Shown: one piece after another, positions 35,225 through 43,762 of the stretch
How positions within the stretch are numbered: position 1 is the first letter of the stretch
How the letters are laid out: every line of letters starts with the position of its first letter
Source of the DNA: ZC4RG35 sp036375695
GTDB taxonomy: Bacteria > Actinomycetota > Acidimicrobiia > Spongiisociales > ZC4RG35
DNA: 64,000 nt
Assembly: GCA_036375695.1 (NCBI GenBank)
Contig: DASVBU010000025.1
Span: 22,850 to 86,849, forward strand
Reading direction: 5' to 3'
The notes under the pieces: model-generated
The model's database searches: none
The model's input: the letters and a program-made list of their open reading frames with translations, nothing else
What the model was told of the DNA's origin: nothing
Made by a program: the position numbers and the translations under genes

Positions 35225-36814
35225 GTGACCGAACGCGATCGTCGAGAGGGGTCGACCAACCCGGTCCTCGAGCTGACGGGCGTGTCCCGCCAGTTCGGAG
35301 CCGTTCGGGCTTTGACCAACGTCGACTTCGACTGTCGCCCCGGCGAGGTTCACGCCTTGGTCGGGGAGAACGGGTCGGGCAAGTCGACCCTTCTCGGCAT
35401 CGCGTCGGGTTTCGTCGAGCCCGACACCGGGGAGGTCCGGATCGGAGGGAAGCGTCTCCGCACCGATTCCCCGGCTCTCGCCCGCAAGCTCGGGCTGGCA
35501 ATCGCCTATCAGGAGACCTCGCTCGTCCACGCCGAGCCGGTCAAGAACAACCTCTACCTCGCCGCCGCCTTCGGTGAGCGGCCGCCGTATTGGAACCGGA
35601 AGCGGTGGGCCCGGAAACTGCTCGCCGAGTTCGATCTCGATCTCGAGCTGTTTCCCGACTCCCCGGCCGGCTTCCTCACACTGGCGGAACGGCAGCTCTT
35701 CGAAGTCGCCAAGGCGCTGGTGTCCAACCCCAAGGTGCTCCTCCTCGACGAGCCGACGACGGCTCTCGGCCCCGACGAGGTCGAGGCGCTGCATCGCACC
35801 GTCAAGGCGTGTCGCCAAAGGGGCGTGGGGGTGGTCTACGTCAGCCACCGCCTCCCCGAGATCATCGAGATAGCCGACCGCATCACGGTGCTGCGCGACG
35901 GTCGGAACGTGGGGACCTTCGACGCCCGGAAGGTCACCGAGCACGAACTCGTCGAGTTGATCGTCGGCCGACCCATCGAGGTCGCCTTCCCGCCACCGGC
36001 AGCCCGGCGGGCAGGGGATCGCGAGGTCCTGGTGGTCGACGGTCTCCAGGGCCAGTCCTTCGGACCGGTCAGCTTCACGCTGGAGGCAGGCGAAGTGGTC
36101 GGTATCGCCGGGGCGGAGGGCAACGGCCAGCCGCAGCTGTTCGACTGTCTCGCCGGAAGGGTTCCGCCCAAGGCGGGGCGAGTGGTGTGCGACGGGAAGG
36201 AGCTCACCCTCATCTCCACCCACGAGGCGGCCAGGGCCGGGATCATGCTGTTGCCGGGCGACCGCAAACGCGAGGCGCTGATGCCGGTGCTGGGGGTGCG
36301 GGTCAACTCGACCATCCAGTCCTTGGGGAACTTCGCAGTCGGCGGCCTGCTGCGGAGGAGAAAGGAGCGCCGGGCGGTCACCGATCTCATCGAAGAGCTG
36401 GAGATCCGAACGCCGTCGCTGGAGCAGCCGGTGGAGTTCCTCTCCGGCGGCAACGCCCAGAAGGTCTCGGTGTCCCGGACCTTCCTGCGGGAGCCCGTGG
36501 TGATCATGGCCTACGAGCCCACCCAGGGAGTCGACGTCGGCTCCCGCTTCGACATCTACAAGGCGCTTCGGAAGCGCACCGACACAGGTGCCGCCCTCCT
36601 GATCAAGTCGTCGGACCCCATCGAGCTGGCCGGTCTCTGCGACCGGGTCCTGGTCATGTCCCGGGGCACCATCGTGGAGGAGATACCGGGCGACGAGCTG
36701 GACGAGAGGCGGATCACCGAGGCCATCGTTCGCGGCCCCGGCCTGGCCCGCTCTGGACGCTCGCCTCTGGGCGTGGCCATGCCCAAGTCCTCGAGCGCGG
36801 GGAACGGCGGATGA
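35225..36814 (+). CDS. RbsA/NupA-type double ABC ATPase
   Basis: 529-residue ATPase with two fused nucleotide-binding domains. Domain 1: GENGSGKST Walker A, LTLAERQLFEVAKAL signature, LLLDEPTTALG. Domain 2: GAEGNGQPQLF in the Walker A place (degenerate, as usual in this class), LSGGNAQKVSVSRTFL signature, and AYEPTQGVD where Walker B Asp-Glu is expected as DEPT (reads YEPT, so one side is probably weak). Powers import with the two permeases and lipoprotein. GTG start; ATGA overlap with the fusion gene. Confidence 0.9.
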   Translation: MTERDRREGSTNPVLELTGVSRQFGAVRALTNVDFDCRPGEVHALVGENGSGKSTLLGIASGFVEPDTGEVRIGGKRLRTDSPALARKLGLAIAYQETSLVHAEPVKNNLYLAAAFGERPPYWNRKRWARKLLAEFDLDLELFPDSPAGFLTLAERQLFEVAKALVSNPKVLLLDEPTTALGPDEVEALHRTVKACRQRGVGVVYVSHRLPEIIEIADRITVLRDGRNVGTFDARKVTEHELVELIVGRPIEVAFPPPAARRAGDREVLVVDGLQGQSFGPVSFTLEAGEVVGIAGAEGNGQPQLFDCLAGRVPPKAGRVVCDGKELTLISTHEAARAGIMLLPGDRKREALMPVLGVRVNSTIQSLGNFAVGGLLRRRKERRAVTDLIEELEIRTPSLEQPVEFLSGGNAQKVSVSRTFLREPVVIMAYEPTQGVDVGSRFDIYKALRKRTDTGAALLIKSSDPIELAGLCDRVLVMSRGTIVEEIPGDELDERRITEAIVRGPGLARSGRSPLGVAMPKSSSAGNGG

Positions 36815-39285
36815 GCGTCCCCATCGAATCCACCCGCATGGATCGGCTCCGCCAGAAATGGCGGATGGTGGTGCGCGAGGCGAGAGAGAAGAACCGATGG
36901 CGGAAGATCATCCGGTTCCGGCTCTGGATGCCCATCGTCCTCCAGACGATCTTCGTCATCGGCCTGGCTCTCTACACCAACTCACGGTTCCCGGGCTTCC
37001 TCAACGCCAACAACATCAAACAGCTGCTCATTCTGGCGCTGCCTCTGATCGTCTCCGCGATCGCCCAGACCCATGCCCTCCTGGTCGGTTACATCGACCT
37101 GTCGGTGGGTGCGATGATCAGTCTCGGTGTGGTGATCGCCTCGTTCCAGATAGGGGCCTCGGCCACACCGGGCCAGATCTTCATCGGGATGGCCCTGATC
37201 CTCGGGTGTGCCGTGGCGCTCGGCCTGGTCAACTCTCTGCTCATCCGGGGCGCCAAGATCCCTTCGATCATCGTGACGCTGGCCACGATGAGCATCCTCA
37301 ACGGTTTCTCGCTCAACATGCGCCCGTCGGCGCAGGGCGTGATCAGCCCGACCCTGGTGGGCTGGCTGACGGCGTCGGTGGGCCCGATCCCGATCGCTTT
37401 CATCGTCGTCGCCCTCGGCGCGGCGGCACTCGACGCCTGGCTTCATGGATCGGGGTCGGGTCTCGAGCTGCGGGCGGTCGGTTACGACGACCGGGCGGCG
37501 CGGCGGAGCGGCGTGCGCACCACCTGGATCCGGGTCAGAGCCCTCCTCCTCAGCGCCATCCTCGCCGCGGTGGCCTCGTTCCTGGTCATGGCCCGGTCTC
37601 CGATCGGCAACGCCCAGATCGGCGACACCTTCGCCCTGTCCAGCATCACGGCGGCGGTCCTCGGCGGCGCCTCCCTCGCCGGCGGCCGAGCGACGTTCAT
37701 CGGCTCCACCGTGGCCTCGATCCTCCTCGCGCTGATCCTCACGGTCCTGCCCTACCTGGGCCTCTCCAACACCGACGGGCTGATGATCATCGGGGCGCTG
37801 GTGCTCCTCGGCGTGATCCTCTTCCAGGTGGGCGACCTCAAGGAGCTGGTGAAGCGGAACTACAAGCGGGCCCGCCGCCTCGTCATCGGGTCCCGCCCGC
37901 CCAAGCCGGTGCAGCTCCCGGTGTTCTTCCCCGAGGGAACCGCCGTCCAGGTGATGTCCAATGGCCGGAAGCTGATCAAGGGCGGGACGGTGCTCAGCCT
38001 CGACCCGCAGGTTGGTGACTTCGCCCAGGGTGACGTGCTCATCGAAGGCTCCAAGATCGTGGCGGTCGGTCCCGGGCTCAACGGCTCGATGGGGGGCACC
38101 GAGGTCATCGACGCCACCGGGATGATCGTGATGCCCGGGTTCGTCGACACCCACCGGCACATCTGGGAAGGGCTGCTCCGCAACATCGGCACCGACGTGC
38201 CATTGGAGGGTCGCACCTCCTACATCACCTTCGTGCTCCACAAGCTGGCGCCGGCGTTCCGCCCCGAGGACGCGTACGTCGGGAACCTGGTCTCCGCATT
38301 GGGGGCCATCGACGCCGGGATCACGACTCTGCTCGACTGGTCCCATATCCAGGGGTCTCCGGCGCACACCGACGCAGTGGTCCAGGCCTTGAGGGACTCC
38401 GGGATGCGGGCGGTGTTCGCCTACGGGTTCCCCTGGTGGGGCAAGTGGGAGGAGAGGCAGCCGTCCTGGTTCGTCCGTTGCGCCACGGAGCACTTCTCCA
38501 CCAAGGACCAGCTCCTCACACTGGCCCTCGCCGCGCCGGGCCCCGAGTTCACCGACTTCGAGGTGACCCGGGACCACTGGAAGCTGGCCCGGGAGACCGA
38601 GGCACGCATAACCACACATGTCGGGGTCGGGACGTACGGCCAGGAGAGGAAGGTGCAGCGATTCGGCGAGGCAGGTCTGCTCGGCCCGGACACGACCTAC
38701 ATCCACTGCACCACGCTCAACGACACCGAGATCCAGATGATCGTGGACACGGGCGGGACCGTCTCCCTGGCCTCGCCGGTGGAGATGATGATGGGGCACG
38801 GCATGCCCCCGATCCAGAAGTTCCTCGACCGCGGCCTATCGCCCAGTCTGAGCGTCGACGTCGAGACCAACGTCCCGGCCGACATGTTCAACCAGATGCG
38901 CAACGTTCTCGCCTTGCAGCGGTCGATCGCCGCCGAGTCGGGCAAGCCGATGGCGACACCACGGGACGTCCTGACCTGGGCCACGGTCGAGGGCGCCCGC
39001 GCCAACGGCCTTGACCACAAGACGGGGACCCTGACGCCGGGCAAGGAGGCGGACCTGATCATGCTCCGGACCGACCGTCTCAACGCCACGCCGATCAACG
39101 ACCCGGCCGCTGCCGTGGTGCTCGGGATGGACACCTCGAACGTCGACACGGTGGTCATCGCCGGGCGGGTGATGAAGCGGAACGGGCGCCTGCTCCGTGT
39201 CGACTGGAAGGCCGTCCGGGAGGCCGCGCTCGCGGCCCGGGATCACGTCATCGAGCGATCCGGCTTCAAGCTGCCCAAGATCTGA
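36811..39285 (+). CDS. RbsC-type permease fused to an intact amidohydrolase
   Basis: Single uninterrupted reading frame of 824 residues. Residues 1-350 are a BPD_transp_2 permease (GYIDLSVGAMISLG, SLLIRGAKIPSIIVTLA, AAVLGGASLAGGRATF). About 351-383 form a basic, Pro-containing linker. Residues 384-824 are a TRZ/ATZ-type amidohydrolase with the complete metal set: His448 and His450 (VDTHRHIW), His603 (ITTHVGVG), His632 (YIHCTTL), Asp683 (SVDVETN). An internal ATG at 37954 (Met382) could also give free hydrolase but lacks a convincing Shine-Dalgarno sequence. It implies hydrolysis at the cytoplasmic mouth of the importer. Confidence 0.85.
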   Translation: MSVPIESTRMDRLRQKWRMVVREAREKNRWRKIIRFRLWMPIVLQTIFVIGLALYTNSRFPGFLNANNIKQLLILALPLIVSAIAQTHALLVGYIDLSVGAMISLGVVIASFQIGASATPGQIFIGMALILGCAVALGLVNSLLIRGAKIPSIIVTLATMSILNGFSLNMRPSAQGVISPTLVGWLTASVGPIPIAFIVVALGAAALDAWLHGSGSGLELRAVGYDDRAARRSGVRTTWIRVRALLLSAILAAVASFLVMARSPIGNAQIGDTFALSSITAAVLGGASLAGGRATFIGSTVASILLALILTVLPYLGLSNTDGLMIIGALVLLGVILFQVGDLKELVKRNYKRARRLVIGSRPPKPVQLPVFFPEGTAVQVMSNGRKLIKGGTVLSLDPQVGDFAQGDVLIEGSKIVAVGPGLNGSMGGTEVIDATGMIVMPGFVDTHRHIWEGLLRNIGTDVPLEGRTSYITFVLHKLAPAFRPEDAYVGNLVSALGAIDAGITTLLDWSHIQGSPAHTDAVVQALRDSGMRAVFAYGFPWWGKWEERQPSWFVRCATEHFSTKDQLLTLALAAPGPEFTDFEVTRDHWKLARETEARITTHVGVGTYGQERKVQRFGEAGLLGPDTTYIHCTTLNDTEIQMIVDTGGTVSLASPVEMMMGHGMPPIQKFLDRGLSPSLSVDVETNVPADMFNQMRNVLALQRSIAAESGKPMATPRDVLTWATVEGARANGLDHKTGTLTPGKEADLIMLRTDRLNATPINDPAAAVVLGMDTSNVDTVVIAGRVMKRNGRLLRVDWKAVREAALAARDHVIERSGFKLPKI

Positions 39286-39343
39286 GGCACGCGGCGGGGA
39301 GAAATCTCTCGCATCGTCGACCGCCGACCTGCATGATTCGCCG

Positions 39344-40144
39344 ATGGATCGGCGAAAAGTGCGCATAGCCGCCCAACTGCACCCGCAGCAGGGCGAGTTC
39401 GGGTCGCTCCGCGAGGCGGCCGTCGAGGCCGAGGCCCTCGGATTCGACATCGTCTACACCTGGGACCACTTCTTCCCGCTCTACGGGAACCCGGATGGGG
39501 AGCACTACGAGTGCTTCACCACACTGGCATCCCTGGCGGAGGCGACGGAGAGGGTCGAGATCGGGCCCCTCGTCGCCTGCAACTCGTATCGAAATCCTCA
39601 ACTGGTGGCCGACATGGCCCGCACGATCGATCACATCTCGGGCGGGAGGTTCATCCTCGGTCTCGGGTCGGGCTGGAAGAAGCGCGACTACGACGAGTAC
39701 GGATACGAGTTCGGGACCAAGGGTTCGAGGCTGCGGGATCTCGAGCGGAACCTGCCGGTCATCGAGAGCCGTCTGGCGGCCCTCAACCCGCCGCCCGTTC
39801 GTCGCATGCCGATCCTCATCGCCGGCACGGGCGAGACGATCACACTCCGGTTGGTCGCCCGGCATGCCGACTCCTGGCACGCGTCGTTCCCGGACCATCC
39901 AGACGAACTGGTGCCCAAGGTCGAGGCCCTGCTCCGTTGGTGCGAGGTCGAAGGGAGGGACCCCGCCGATGTCGAATGGGGCCTGGGCGTGGAGCCCTAC
40001 GACCTGTCTCGGTTCCTCGACGAGGACGCCGAGACCTATCTGGAGATGGGTTTCACCCAGTTCACCCTCGGCTTCGACGGACCCGGCTGGGACGTGTCGA
40101 AAGGGCGCGACTGGCTCGTCTGGAGGGACTCGATCAGCGCCTGA
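39344..40144 (+). CDS. LLM-class F420/FMN-dependent oxidoreductase
   Basis: Luciferase-like TIM-barrel oxidoreductase, 266 residues from ATG 39344 (a GTG at 39197 lies inside the upstream gene). Seen: TWDHFFPLYG, LVACNSYRNPQLVADMA, HISGGRFILGLGSGWKKRDY, and PILIAGTGETITLRLVARHAD, typical of the actinobacterial TIGR03560-like F420-dependent group. Follows the transporter-amidohydrolase fusion by 58 bases in the same direction, so it could be the last operon member. Confidence 0.88.
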   Translation: MDRRKVRIAAQLHPQQGEFGSLREAAVEAEALGFDIVYTWDHFFPLYGNPDGEHYECFTTLASLAEATERVEIGPLVACNSYRNPQLVADMARTIDHISGGRFILGLGSGWKKRDYDEYGYEFGTKGSRLRDLERNLPVIESRLAALNPPPVRRMPILIAGTGETITLRLVARHADSWHASFPDHPDELVPKVEALLRWCEVEGRDPADVEWGLGVEPYDLSRFLDEDAETYLEMGFTQFTLGFDGPGWDVSKGRDWLVWRDSISA

Positions 40145-40186
40145 CCGGGGTCCGACGAGGTCGCGAAACTTTTCGAGCGATCCGGT

Positions 40187-40215
40187 TTGCCCGACCCGGT
40201 GGCATGGTCTACCTT
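40187..40215 (+). promoter_or_regulatory. Promoter candidate for an orphan RNA
   Basis: TTGCCC (40187-40192) and TACCTT (40210-40215) are separated by exactly 17 bases. No protein start follows on this strand; the next 150 bases fold into regular hairpins. Confidence 0.45.
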
Positions 40216-40221
40216 GCCGTC

Positions 40222-40371
40222 ACCGGATCGGGGGAAACCCCGAACCGGGACGGACTCCACCGAGAGGTGGATCCGGAACCCGGATGGTGGAACCGCCTTA
40301 GGGATTGGGAGCACGATCCGGGTCGAAGACCCCGAGGGGGTGATGACTTCGGTCGCCACTCACTCGGGGTC
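40222..40371 (+). ncRNA. Candidate structured RNA, unassigned
   Basis: Four well-formed elements in a convergent gap: GGGG-AAA-CCCC (40231-40241); a long hairpin 40245-40283 with paired CCGGG/CCCGG, CGGA/TCCG and TCCACC/GGTGGA capped by a GAGA (GNRA) loop; GGTG-GAAC-CGCC (40286-40297); and a final hairpin with 9-bp base GACCCCGAG/CTCGGGGTC (40328-40336, 40363-40371) capped by GAC-TTCG-GTC. GGGTC at 40320-40324 can compete for the 5' arm of the last stem. No class is recognised. Confidence 0.45.
40328..40371. terminator. Bidirectional hairpin between convergent genes
   Basis: The 9-bp stem GACCCCGAG/CTCGGGGTC with an inner TTCG-capped helix lies 17 bases past the stop of the minus-strand DMT transporter. 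It could terminate that gene as well as plus-strand transcription. No T-run follows. Confidence 0.55.
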
Positions 40372-40388
40372 TCTCGCGTTCCGGCGTC

Positions 40389-41336
40389 TCACGCCTCCGA
40401 TCCGAGAGGCTGCGGGGCGAGGACCCCGACCTCGCTGAAGTCCCGCGTGCGGGACAACCACGTCATGGTGGTGATCGTGCCGACCAGCAGAACCACGCCC
40501 AGCCACTGCGACGGGGCCAGCGCCCGGTTGAAGACCACGTAGCCGATGATCGTGGCGGTGATCGGGAAGGCCAGCTCGCCGATCGTGGCAGCCGAAGCGG
40601 GCGTCGAACGTAGGCCCCGGTAGTAGAGCAGAAGTGCCAGCAGACCCGGGACGAGGGCCAGGGCCACCACACCTGCCATCTCTCGTCCGGTCAGGTCGAA
40701 GATCGGGGAGTCACCGAGATCAAGGCTCATGATCACTGCCGCGGCGGGGAGCCCGATGCCGAACCGCAACGCGGTGAGGGTCTGGAAGCTCAGTTTCGGG
40801 GCGAGACGGCGGCCCAGGACGGTCCCCAGACCCCACAGGGCCGCCGCACCCAGTGCCAGCAACGCAGGCACCAGCGCCGACACCGAGACGTTGAACGGAT
40901 CCTGGAACGCGACCAGATAGGCGCCGATCACCGCCACCGTCAGGAACAGACCGAATCTGGGGAGGAGCTTCTCCTTGAGGATGAGCCACGCTCCCAGCAC
41001 TGCGATCAGGGGCTGCATCTTCTGGAGCAACAGCGGAGTGGTCGGGTCCCCGTAGGTGAATGCGCGGGTGAACAGCACCGTGGCCAATGCGGAGGCGCCG
41101 GCTCCGATCACGAAGGCGGCGAGCCAGTCACCGGCATCGAGACGGCGGAGCGCAGCGCGGTCGGTCCAGAGGTAGCGGACGGTGATGACCACCAGCACGA
41201 GATGCTCGAGGAAGACGAGCCTCGATGGCACCATCTCGAAAGCGAGCCAGTAGCGGAAGAGGGCGTCCGTTCCCCACAGGGACGCCGCGGCGACGACGAA
41301 GAGGAATCCGCGCCCATGCTCACGGAGAGAATTCAT
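40389..41336 (-). CDS. EamA/DMT-family transporter
   Basis: Ten-helix drug/metabolite transporter with two EamA repeats, 315 residues. N-terminal half starts FLFVVAAASLWGTDALF; the second begins ALLALGAAALWGLGTVLGRR, the typical repeated LWG motif. PASAATIGELAFPITATIIG and a final WLGVVLLVGTI match the family. Substrate is not predictable. Same strand as the Fgd-like gene, 20 bases downstream of it, probably co-transcribed. Confidence 0.9.
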   Translation of the reverse strand: MNSLREHGRGFLFVVAAASLWGTDALFRYWLAFEMVPSRLVFLEHLVLVVITVRYLWTDRAALRRLDAGDWLAAFVIGAGASALATVLFTRAFTYGDPTTPLLLQKMQPLIAVLGAWLILKEKLLPRFGLFLTVAVIGAYLVAFQDPFNVSVSALVPALLALGAAALWGLGTVLGRRLAPKLSFQTLTALRFGIGLPAAAVIMSLDLGDSPIFDLTGREMAGVVALALVPGLLALLLYYRGLRSTPASAATIGELAFPITATIIGYVVFNRALAPSQWLGVVLLVGTITTMTWLSRTRDFSEVGVLAPQPLGSEA

Positions 41337-41356
41337 CGATCCTTCCTATCTCGAGG

Positions 41357-42343
41357 TCACGACTCCGCCCGGCGGCGCAGCTCCGGAAGAAGCTCCTTGC
41401 CCGCCATCTGGAGGATGCGATCGGGATCTGTGCTGGCGATCTGAACGGCCACGTAGTCGGCCTGGATCTCGGTCACGAGCGGAGTGTATGCCTCGACCAA
41501 CTCGTCGATCGTCGAGACGATCGTGTATTTGCCGAGGATCTCGTCACGGTCCATCGCGTCGGCCTCGATCCGCAGCTCCATGGGATCGACCGCTTCGAGG
41601 CGGCTCGGCGCCCGCAGACCGCGCATCGATCCGAGCGCCTTCCACGCCTCTTCGGCATCTCGAGCGAACACCGTCCACCGGGTCGCCATGACCGTCGTCG
41701 GCTTGTCGCCGGACGCGGCCGTGAACGGCCCGATGACCTTCGTCCTGGTGTCGTCGGGGTCCTTGACGCTGGTGATCAGCCCGTCGGCATGGGTCCCGGC
41801 GAAGGCGGCCGACTTTGGCCCCCCGGCGGCCATCCAGATCGGGATGGGGTGCATGGGGGGGCTGTAGAGGCGAGCCTTGTCGGTGGTGTAGTACTCGCCC
41901 CGGAAGTCGAGCTTCTCCCCGGCGAAGAGGCGGTGGATGATCTCGAGCGCCTCACGCATGCGGGCGATGCGCTCCGAGTAGCCCGGGAAGGGAAAGCCGA
42001 GCGGGCCTTCGTTCAGATTCTCGCCGGTGCCCACTCCCAAGATGAAGCGTCCTCTCGAGAGTCGGTCCGTGGTCGCTGCCGCCTGGGCGATCAGTGCGGG
42101 GTGGTAGTGGAAGAGGGGACAGGTGACGCTGGTGGCGAGCTCGACGCGCGCGGTCCTGGCCGCCACGGCTCCGAGCCAGCCCCATACGAACCCAGCGGCA
42201 GATTCGTCGTCCACCCAGGGATGGAAATGGTCGGACCCGAGGACGACGTCGAAGCCGACCTCCTCGGCGAGAACGGCTTGGTCTACGAGGACCTCGGGCT
42301 GGTAGGACTCGTGGCTGCAGAGCCAGGCGAACTTCTTCGGCAT
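41357..42343 (-). CDS. F420-dependent oxidoreductase, glucose-6-phosphate dehydrogenase-like family
   Basis: LLM-superfamily enzyme of 328 residues resembling the TIGR03557 (F420 G6PDH-family) group. Seen: VLGSDHFHPWVD, where Fgd has its active-site His and Trp; TSVTCPLFHYHPALIAQA; RFILGVGTGENLNEGPLG; and PIWMAAGGPKSA. Indicates that the organism makes coenzyme F420. Substrate may not be glucose 6-phosphate since many paralogues differ. Followed by the DMT transporter gene on the same strand. Confidence 0.88.
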   Translation of the reverse strand: MPKKFAWLCSHESYQPEVLVDQAVLAEEVGFDVVLGSDHFHPWVDDESAAGFVWGWLGAVAARTARVELATSVTCPLFHYHPALIAQAAATTDRLSRGRFILGVGTGENLNEGPLGFPFPGYSERIARMREALEIIHRLFAGEKLDFRGEYYTTDKARLYSPPMHPIPIWMAAGGPKSAAFAGTHADGLITSVKDPDDTRTKVIGPFTAASGDKPTTVMATRWTVFARDAEEAWKALGSMRGLRAPSRLEAVDPMELRIEADAMDRDEILGKYTIVSTIDELVEAYTPLVTEIQADYVAVQIASTDPDRILQMAGKELLPELRRRAES

Positions 42344-42391
42344 CGGCCGAGGATATCGCGGGCTCGTCCGGGTCCCGTCGGGCGGGTTCGC

Positions 42392-43585
42392 TCAGTTCTC
42401 GAGGGCGCCGTCGGCGAGGTCCTCCCAGATGACCTCGCCACCACTGGAGAGATGGACGACGCTGGCGTTGCCGGCCCAGCCTCCGCGCCCGGGCACGACG
42501 ACGTTGGGGATCTCTGCTGCATCTGCAGAGATCGCCGCGGCGGAGAAGGTGAGGATCTGCTCCGGGGTCATGTTGGTGCTCAGCCAGGGATCGGACCCTT
42601 CCATCAGCGCCGGGATGGCGCCGTAGCCCTGCGCGGCCACGGCCTGCACCGCACCGAGGAGGAGCATCCCCTGGAACTGGGAGCGGGTGAAGTCGCCACC
42701 GGGGACGGTCTTGCGCGGGCGGGCGAACGCCAGGGCGTTCTTGCCGTTGAGCAATTGCTTGCCGGCCTCGAAATAGGCCTTGGCGTGCTTGTCGTTGATG
42801 TCGAAGGGAATGTCGACCTCTATCCCACCCAAGACTGCGCCAACCATCATCCTGAAACCTTCGAAACCGGTGAGGACGTAGCCCTCCAAGGGCAGACCCG
42901 AGACCTGTTTCATCGTCTCGAACATCACGTCGGGGCCGCCACGCGACAACGCCGCGTTGATCTTGTTTCGGCCGACGCCCGGGATGGGGACGTAGGCATC
43001 GCGCGGGATCCCGACGATCCCGCCGGCTCCCCTGCCATCCAGACCGACGACGTGGATGCTGTCACCGCGGCTGCGGTCCTGGTCCTGGCCTGGCCGTGCG
43101 TCCGAGCCGATCACGGCGACCAGGCGAGGGAACTCGCCGAAGTACCTGAGCTCGAGTGCGGGCCAGCTTCCACCGACTATCCGCCACGCGGACCCCTCGT
43201 TGACGGCGAGGAAGAGGTCGTCGCCGATCTCCACGGTCGCCACCTGCTGTTCCCGGAATGTGCCGACGGAGGCGACACCGTGGAGGGGCGTCTCCCTGGG
43301 CAAGGGCTCGATCGACGCCACGGGCTCGGGGAGCGGTGGCGCCTCCGTCGATTCGCCGGTGGTGAAGGCGTAGAACTGTTCGATGAGGGCCGCGAGCTCT
43401 CCGGGGGCGCCCTCGATCTCGAAGGGCGGGAGGGTGGTCGTCGTCGTGGGGATCGTGGTGGTGGTGGTCGTGGTCGACGTGGACGTCGTCGAGGTGGTCG
43501 TGGTGGGTGCGGCGGATGCACATCCAACGACCGTCGCCACGACCACGGATCCGGCGACGGCGCTCATCAACTGTTTCTTCGTCAT
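42392..43585 (-). CDS. LytR-CpsA-Psr (LCP) family lipoprotein
   Basis: Envelope protein of the LCP family, which transfers undecaprenyl-linked glycopolymers to peptidoglycan. 397 residues. Lipobox-like VVGCAS near residue 22, then a Thr/Ser-rich linker (about 27-52), a small N-terminal domain, and the LCP domain from about residue 155: AVIGSDAR, RGDSIHVVGL, GIPRDAYVPIPG, KINAALSRGGP, and ARPRK with catalytic Arg. A lipid anchor instead of a transmembrane helix is uncommon for LCP proteins. Confidence 0.85.
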   Translation of the reverse strand: MTKKQLMSAVAGSVVVATVVGCASAAPTTTTSTTSTSTTTTTTTIPTTTTTLPPFEIEGAPGELAALIEQFYAFTTGESTEAPPLPEPVASIEPLPRETPLHGVASVGTFREQQVATVEIGDDLFLAVNEGSAWRIVGGSWPALELRYFGEFPRLVAVIGSDARPGQDQDRSRGDSIHVVGLDGRGAGGIVGIPRDAYVPIPGVGRNKINAALSRGGPDVMFETMKQVSGLPLEGYVLTGFEGFRMMVGAVLGGIEVDIPFDINDKHAKAYFEAGKQLLNGKNALAFARPRKTVPGGDFTRSQFQGMLLLGAVQAVAAQGYGAIPALMEGSDPWLSTNMTPEQILTFSAAAISADAAEIPNVVVPGRGGWAGNASVVHLSSGGEVIWEDLADGALEN

Positions 43586-43762
43586 GGGTCTGGCACCCTC
43601 CCCTAGGACCGGCGGGCACCGTAAAGACGGTGTGCAAACTCCGCCAAATATCCCCGGCGAGGCCTTCTCGACGCTTCACGGGAACCGACGATTACGTGCG
43701 ATCAGGGAGACGAGGACGCGGTGTAGGGGGGATCTCAGGCCGCGAAAAAAATCGGAGCGGGT

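Noticed and set aside
37951..37956. Separate amidohydrolase gene starting at GTG 37951 or ATG 37954
   Set aside because: No stop codon separates it from the permease and no good ribosome-binding site lies at the right distance; kept only as a possible internal start.
36982..38799. Minus-strand open frame of 605 codons opposite the permease-amidohydrolase fusion
   Set aside because: The plus-strand frame has strong family motifs throughout; the antisense frame is His/Arg/Gly-rich and shows no domain.
40286..40297. T-box-like TGGAACC motif
   Set aside because: No specifier stem, no aminoacyl-tRNA synthetase or amino-acid gene downstream, and the segment is explained by a small GGTG/CGCC hairpin.
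41225..43606. Plus-strand open frame of 793 codons
   Set aside because: It is antisense to the Fgd-like and LCP genes and crosses their intergenic region; its composition is that of a shadow frame.
43741..43762. Intrinsic terminator with a 7-T run downstream of the four-helix membrane protein
   Set aside because: The T-run is real on the minus strand, but no stable hairpin precedes it.
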